Source: Spirochaetota bacterium
GTDB taxonomy: Bacteria > Spirochaetota > GWE2-31-10 > MWDO01
Assembly: GCA_017998755.1 (NCBI GenBank)
Contig: JAGOCL010000096.1
Coordinates: 1-8,380, forward strand
Length of the DNA stretch: 8,380 nucleotides
Direction of reading: 5' to 3'
Both the position numbers and the translations under genes were made by a program. Below the pieces are notes generated by a model that was not told where the DNA came from, did no database searches, and saw only the letters and a list, made by a program, of their open reading frames with translations. Of this stretch, positions 4,654-8,380 are shown piece after piece. Every line of letters starts with the position of its first letter. Position 1 is the stretch's first letter.

Positions 4654-6603
4654 ACTGTCAATAACGTATTCCCCTTCAAGTTGATAGATAAGACTTTTTA
4701 TTAATTGAAATCCGAGAGTTTTGATGTCGTCAATATCAAAATCTTTCGGCAATCCGGGTCCGTCGTCGCTATATGTCAGTTCAAACTTAATCATGTCGTC
4801 GCTTTCTAATTTGATAAAAATATTGCCGTTTTTTGATTTATTAAAAGCGTATTTCAACGAATTAGTCAACAATTCATTTAAAAGTAGTCCGATAGGAACC
4901 ATAGCGTTTATATCGAATTGTATGTTTTTTAGATCTAAATTAATTTTTACCTTTTTATTGAGATCGTAATGGTACAATAACAAATTTGATAAGTCTGCGA
5001 TATATTCTGAGAGATTAATATTAGCAAGATTTTTTGAAGAATAGAGTTTCTCATGAATCAGAGCCATTGATTTGATCCGATTTTTGCTGTCGTTTATAAC
5101 CGATATTGACTCTTCGCTTGTAACTTTGCTTTTTTTGAGTTCAAGCAAACTTGATATTATCTGCATATTGTTTTTTACTCTGTGATGAATTTCTTTTATA
5201 AGCGCTTCTTTTTCGAGTAGCGAAGTCCTTACCTCTTCCTCTTTTAGTTTTTGATCGGTAATATCAAGTAAAACGCCCAACATCTTGTAAGGGAAGCCCT
5301 CTTCGTTTAGTTGAATAAAAGCGTCGCCTTTAACGTATCTTATATCTCCGTCTGGCCTTACGATACGGAAATCCGACGGTTCTTGGAAAAAGTAGATATT
5401 CTTGTCTATTATATCTCCGGGTTTAATTCTTTTGCCTAGTTTTTTCTTAAATTTGTCTGAAATTATATCAAAATCTTCGGGGTGAATAAAATTAAAGTAG
5501 TTTGTGGATTCAGTTACGTCTTTTTCTTCGATACCGTATATATTCAGAAGTTCTTTAGAAAAAGTTTTCTTATCAGTAACCATATCCCATTCCCAAACGC
5601 CGAGTCCGGCAAGTTCCGTCGCGTATTTTAGTTTATTTTCATTTTGCTTCAATGTTTCATTCATTTGTCGTATATCTGTTACGTCGATTACTATTGAGAT
5701 AACCCCCGTTACTACTGAGTTTTTATCAATTAGCGGAGTATTGAACCATTCGCAATTTATAACCTCGCCGTTTTTGGTTATATTTTCGTTAACGCTGTGC
5801 CGTCCGTTTCTTTTAGAGATGATATCGTCAAATAATTTTAACATATCGCCGCGGGCGTATTCGGGAATAATTTTGTCGGCTTTGGAATTTATTATTTCTT
5901 CTTCGCTATAACCGAATATTCTTTCGCAAGCCGGATTCCACAATTTGACGTTAAAATCCAGATCGTATTCTACGAATCCTATGTTTGTATTTTCCATCAG
6001 AAGAGAAAATTTTTGTCTATAATCGTAAAGCGTTGTTTCAGTTTTTTTCTTTTTAGAGATGTCTTCAACGGCTAAAATAAAATATTTTGAGTTATAAGCG
6101 GCGTTATATGCGGTAGATACGTTTACTGCGCACCACACGAGTTCGCCGTTTTTCTTAATAAACCTCAATTCGGAACTTATCGAATCGACCGAACCGTTCA
6201 ACAAGGCCTTAAGTTCCGACGAATTCTTTTCTATATCTTCCGAATAAACAAAATTCCGATAACTTTTATCTAATATTTCATTTTTTGAATAACCGACGAT
6301 CTCGGCAAACTTATTATTAACTTTAACGTAAATACCATCCAAATCGGCATGAACTATCCCGATTGATATATTGTCGAAAGTATCTCTGAAAATAGTTTCA
6401 TTTATCTGTAAAACGTTGTTTATTTTCTTAATTTCGTTATTCTTCTTTTTTATAATTATTATATTAAGAATTATATATACAAAAATTAGTCCGATAAAAA
6501 TAGATAACGTTATTAATATTTTTAATTCTAAAGCTCCGGGCTTTTCTAACGTATGAAATAATGAGTTTAATAAAAAAGACGCTAATAGATTGAAATTTTC
6601 CAT
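4615..6603 (-). CDS. Membrane-anchored PAS-PAS-PAS sensor histidine kinase (HisKA_2 type)
   Basis: Predicted sensor kinase of a two-component system (662 aa). One hydrophobic segment at about 27-51, followed by lysines, anchors it in the inner membrane with only a short N-terminal end outside, so the signal is probably sensed in the cytoplasm. Three PAS/PAC units follow: about 68-184, 196-312 and 322-452. None shows the cysteine motif of a LOV domain, so no cofactor can be assigned. The dimerisation and phosphoacceptor helix reads EIHHRVKNN (471-479), the hallmark of HisKA_2; H474, before the Arg, is the likely phosphorylated residue. The ATPase domain has the N-box NELLTN (576-581), the G1 box DDGPG (613-617) and a G2-like TLGFQLI (629-635). 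All catalytic boxes look intact. No response regulator is adjacent, so it is an orphan here. The ATG at 6603 has no Shine-Dalgarno, and no other Met codon occurs until residue 203, beyond the membrane segment. The gene converges on the ketoacyl synthase gene with 8 bp between stops. Confidence 0.9.
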   Translation of the reverse strand: MENFNLLASFLLNSLFHTLEKPGALELKILITLSIFIGLIFVYIILNIIIIKKKNNEIKKINNVLQINETIFRDTFDNISIGIVHADLDGIYVKVNNKFAEIVGYSKNEILDKSYRNFVYSEDIEKNSSELKALLNGSVDSISSELRFIKKNGELVWCAVNVSTAYNAAYNSKYFILAVEDISKKKKTETTLYDYRQKFSLLMENTNIGFVEYDLDFNVKLWNPACERIFGYSEEEIINSKADKIIPEYARGDMLKLFDDIISKRNGRHSVNENITKNGEVINCEWFNTPLIDKNSVVTGVISIVIDVTDIRQMNETLKQNENKLKYATELAGLGVWEWDMVTDKKTFSKELLNIYGIEEKDVTESTNYFNFIHPEDFDIISDKFKKKLGKRIKPGDIIDKNIYFFQEPSDFRIVRPDGDIRYVKGDAFIQLNEEGFPYKMLGVLLDITDQKLKEEEVRTSLLEKEALIKEIHHRVKNNMQIISSLLELKKSKVTSEESISVINDSKNRIKSMALIHEKLYSSKNLANINLSEYIADLSNLLLYHYDLNKKVKINLDLKNIQFDINAMVPIGLLLNELLTNSLKYAFNKSKNGNIFIKLESDDMIKFELTYSDDGPGLPKDFDIDDIKTLGFQLIKSLIYQLEGEYVIDSKKGFSIKIIFEL

Positions 6604-6610
6604 TAAAAAG

Positions 6611-6638
6611 AGTATAATATATTTTTGATTATTTACAA
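6611..6638 (-). promoter_or_regulatory. Promoter of the histidine kinase, suggesting a leaderless mRNA
   Basis: On the minus strand, TTGTAA (6638-6633) is followed after 16 bp by TATACT (6616-6611). Only seven bases separate the -10 from the ATG at 6603, so transcription should begin at or next to the A of the start codon. This fits the absence of any Shine-Dalgarno upstream of that ATG. Confidence 0.5.
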
Positions 6639-6687
6639 AATTAATATTTAAACTATCGGTTAAAATAGAAAACTTTGGAGCTATTAT

Positions 6688-7260
6688 TTGAAAGAAATTG
6701 TCGTAGGGATAGACGAAGCCGGGCGCGGACCTCTTGCCGGAAGAGTTTACGCCGGAGCGGTAATATTAGACGAGTCAAAATATATAGATAATTTGAACGA
6801 TTCTAAAAAACTTTCTCACAAAGAGCGAATTTATTTATACGACGAGATAAGAAATAAAGCAGTTTCTTTCGGAGTAGGTTTTGCATCGGTCGAGGAAATA
6901 GATAGCGTTAATATTTTACAGGCGACTTTTTTGGCAATGCGAAGGGCGTTGGATAATCTCAATTCCAAATTTGATTACGTAGTTGTCGACGGGAATATTT
7001 TTCCGTTCAAAAACTTACGAGGCGAAGCGATAGTAAAAGGGGACGCAAAGGTCAGAGAGATAATGGCGGCGTCGATAGCGGCCAAGGTAGAAAGAGATTT
7101 GTATATGATGGAAATGAATAAATTATATCCTCAATACGAATTTGATAAACATAAAGGTTATCCGACAAAGAGGCACGTCGAGTTGCTATTAAAGTATGGA
7201 GCGTCGCCGATACACAGGAAAACGTTTGGCATAGTGAAAGATACTTTACAAGCGGATTGA
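6688..7260 (+). CDS. rnhB: Ribonuclease HII
   Basis: Cytoplasmic endonuclease that cuts the RNA strand of RNA-DNA hybrids and removes single ribonucleotides left in DNA. At 190 residues it has typical bacterial length. The conserved opening GIDEAGRGPLAG (7-18) holds D9 and E10 and the GRG motif that reads the RNA-DNA junction. Further acidic residues are D101 in VVVDGN and D119 in KGDAK. AASIAAKVERD (127-137) and HKGYPT (155-160) are family signatures. The position after PLAG is Arg (R19), where Pro is usual. Translation starts at TTG (6688), supported by GGAG at 6677-6680, 7 nt upstream, and by the fit of the N-terminus; no ATG is available there. It is divergent from the kinase gene with 84 bp between them, and no strong promoter is evident for it. 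Confidence 0.95.
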   Translation: MKEIVVGIDEAGRGPLAGRVYAGAVILDESKYIDNLNDSKKLSHKERIYLYDEIRNKAVSFGVGFASVEEIDSVNILQATFLAMRRALDNLNSKFDYVVVDGNIFPFKNLRGEAIVKGDAKVREIMAASIAAKVERDLYMMEMNKLYPQYEFDKHKGYPTKRHVELLLKYGASPIHRKTFGIVKDTLQAD

Positions 7261-7338
7261 TATTTATAAAGAAATATTTCCAAAAACCGAATATTTAATT
7301 GATTAAATTTTTTATTATTAATAAATAAGGGATATAAG

Positions 7339-8380
7339 ATGACTAAAATAGTAAGTAAAAAAGAGATAAAAATAGATATAGGAGATCCGTATTTATTTGG
7401 CGCAAATATAAGACATAACGGATGCAATTTTGCTCTGTTTTCTAAAAACGCAAGTTCCGTATCTCTCCTTTTATTTGACGATTTTGAGGATTCGGAGCCT
7501 GCGACAATAATCGAGCTGGATAAGAAAATACATAAAACCGGCGACGTTTGGCATATATTTATATATGGAATAAAACACGGACAATATTACGGATATATTG
7601 TCGACGGCCCGTATTGGCCCGTTAATAAAGGGCACCGGTTTAACGTTAACAAATTGCTTGTAGACCCTTATTCTAAAGCTATATGCGGAAGATATAACTG
7701 GATTGACAACGCTTCATTCGGCTACGACGTCGGATCAAAATTGAAAGATCTTTCGTATAATAAGAGCAAGAATTACGGTATAGTATCCAAATCTGCCGTC
7801 GTCGACGTTTCTATTTTTGATTGGGAAGGGGATAAACCGTTAAATATACCGATGAAAAACACGATAATCTACGAGATGCACGTAAGAGCTTTTACTTACC
7901 ATCCTTCAAGTAAGGTCAATAATCCCGGTACGTATCTCGGCGTCGTAGAGAAAATCCCGTATTTAAAAGAGCTTGGTATAACCACAATCGAACTGTTGCC
8001 GGTACAGGAGTTCAACGACGAGGAGAATATAAAAACAAATCCGGTTACCGGAGAACGGCTTAAACAATTTTGGGGATATTCTACGATATCTTTTTTTCCG
8101 CCGGATTCGTGGTATGCCACAAAAAAAGACGGTTTAGCGGCGGTTTTTGAATTTAAAGAGATGGTAAAACAGTTACATAAAGCCGGTATCGAAGTTATAA
8201 TGGACGTAGTTTACAATCACTCAGGAGAAGGCAACGAATTTGGACCGACTGTGAGCTTTAGAGGACTTGACAATTCGATATACTATATGTTGGACAGAGG
8301 AAGATACTACAAAAACTATTCCGGTTGCGGCAATACGCTAAACTGCAATCATCCGGTCGTCCGTCAACTGATTATGGATA
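7339..8380 (+). CDS. glgX: Glycogen debranching enzyme, GlgX/isoamylase type (3' end outside window)
   Basis: Open frame of 347 codons with no stop before the window ends; GlgX proteins are about 650-720 residues, so about half is seen. It is predicted to hydrolyse alpha-1,6 branch points of glycogen or limit dextrins in the cytoplasm. An N-terminal CBM48-like beta domain covers about 15-120, beginning with LFGANIRHNGCNFALFSKNA-like sequence as in isoamylases. The GH13 barrel then starts at YEMHVRAFT (178-186), with W245-G-Y in the WGYSTISFFPP segment and conserved region I DVVYNH (289-294). The GCGNTLNCNHP segment (329-339) is a hallmark of GlgX/TreX enzymes. The catalytic Asp and Glu regions lie beyond the window, so activity cannot be checked. 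The start is ATG with AAGGG at 7327-7331, 7 nt upstream. It lies 78 bp after rnhB on the same strand and may be co-transcribed with it, as no clear terminator separates them. Confidence 0.92.
   Translation, partial: MTKIVSKKEIKIDIGDPYLFGANIRHNGCNFALFSKNASSVSLLLFDDFEDSEPATIIELDKKIHKTGDVWHIFIYGIKHGQYYGYIVDGPYWPVNKGHRFNVNKLLVDPYSKAICGRYNWIDNASFGYDVGSKLKDLSYNKSKNYGIVSKSAVVDVSIFDWEGDKPLNIPMKNTIIYEMHVRAFTYHPSSKVNNPGTYLGVVEKIPYLKELGITTIELLPVQEFNDEENIKTNPVTGERLKQFWGYSTISFFPPDSWYATKKDGLAAVFEFKEMVKQLHKAGIEVIMDVVYNHSGEGNEFGPTVSFRGLDNSIYYMLDRGRYYKNYSGCGNTLNCNHPVVRQLIMD

Noticed and set aside
5504..5911. Plus-strand 135-codon open frame inside the kinase gene
   Set aside because: It is the mirror of the PAS-domain coding sequence, rich in Ser/Phe/Ile as expected from the opposite strand, and lacks its own translation signals.
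7272..7313. Inverted repeats after rnhB (AAATATT with AATATTT, then TTTAAT with ATTAAA before a T-run)
   Set aside because: Both stems are made only of A-T pairs, and the second has a 2-nt loop or a 5-bp stem. They are too weak to call a terminator; rnhB and the glgX-type gene may be co-transcribed.

Overview
This is an AT-rich bacterial chromosomal window (roughly one third G+C by eye). It has compact operons, clear Shine-Dalgarno sequences and no tRNA, rRNA, CRISPR array, insertion sequence or phage gene that I can see. The gene content is mostly core metabolism: branched-chain amino acid entry, acyl-chain enzymes, RNase HII, glycogen debranching and a sensor kinase. The citramalate synthase is strikingly like the Leptospira enzyme, which together with the PAS/HisKA_2 kinase and low G+C is compatible with a spirochaete or another low-GC Gram-negative lineage. 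I cannot fix the phylum from this sequence.

Left region (1-681). The first bases hold the start of a leftward gene that leaves the window, with a good promoter in front of it. Then comes a very AT-rich divergent intergenic region of nearly 290 bp. Its right part looks like a structured leader: two hairpins, one of which is also terminator-like on the minus strand. A single small gene follows (292-525), encoding a 77-residue protein with two CxxC pairs. It has a perfect AGGAGG and its own intrinsic terminator, so it looks like a self-contained transcription unit.

Central operon (682-4606, +). Three tightly packed genes encode a citramalate synthase with the pyruvate-selective residues, a stand-alone 3-hydroxyacyl-CoA dehydrogenase with two C-terminal domains, and a FabF-like ketoacyl synthase with some unusual active-site neighbours. 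Gaps are 16 and 9 bp. The first enzyme would feed 2-ketobutyrate and isoleucine synthesis. The other two act on acyl chains. Why they are co-transcribed is the most interesting question in the window; no ACP, thiolase, hydratase or leuCD gene is next to them here.

Right region (4607-8380). A convergent membrane-anchored PAS-PAS-PAS-HisKA_2 histidine kinase (minus strand) ends 8 bp from the ketoacyl synthase. Its start codon has no Shine-Dalgarno and lies just below a promoter-like -10, suggesting a leaderless mRNA. Divergently, rnhB (TTG start) and the first half of a glgX-type glycogen debranching gene run rightwards; the latter is cut by the window end.

I found no clear new defence, mobile or RNA system. 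The candidates for a second look are the mixed three-gene operon, the structured leader of the CxxC protein, and the leaderless kinase start.
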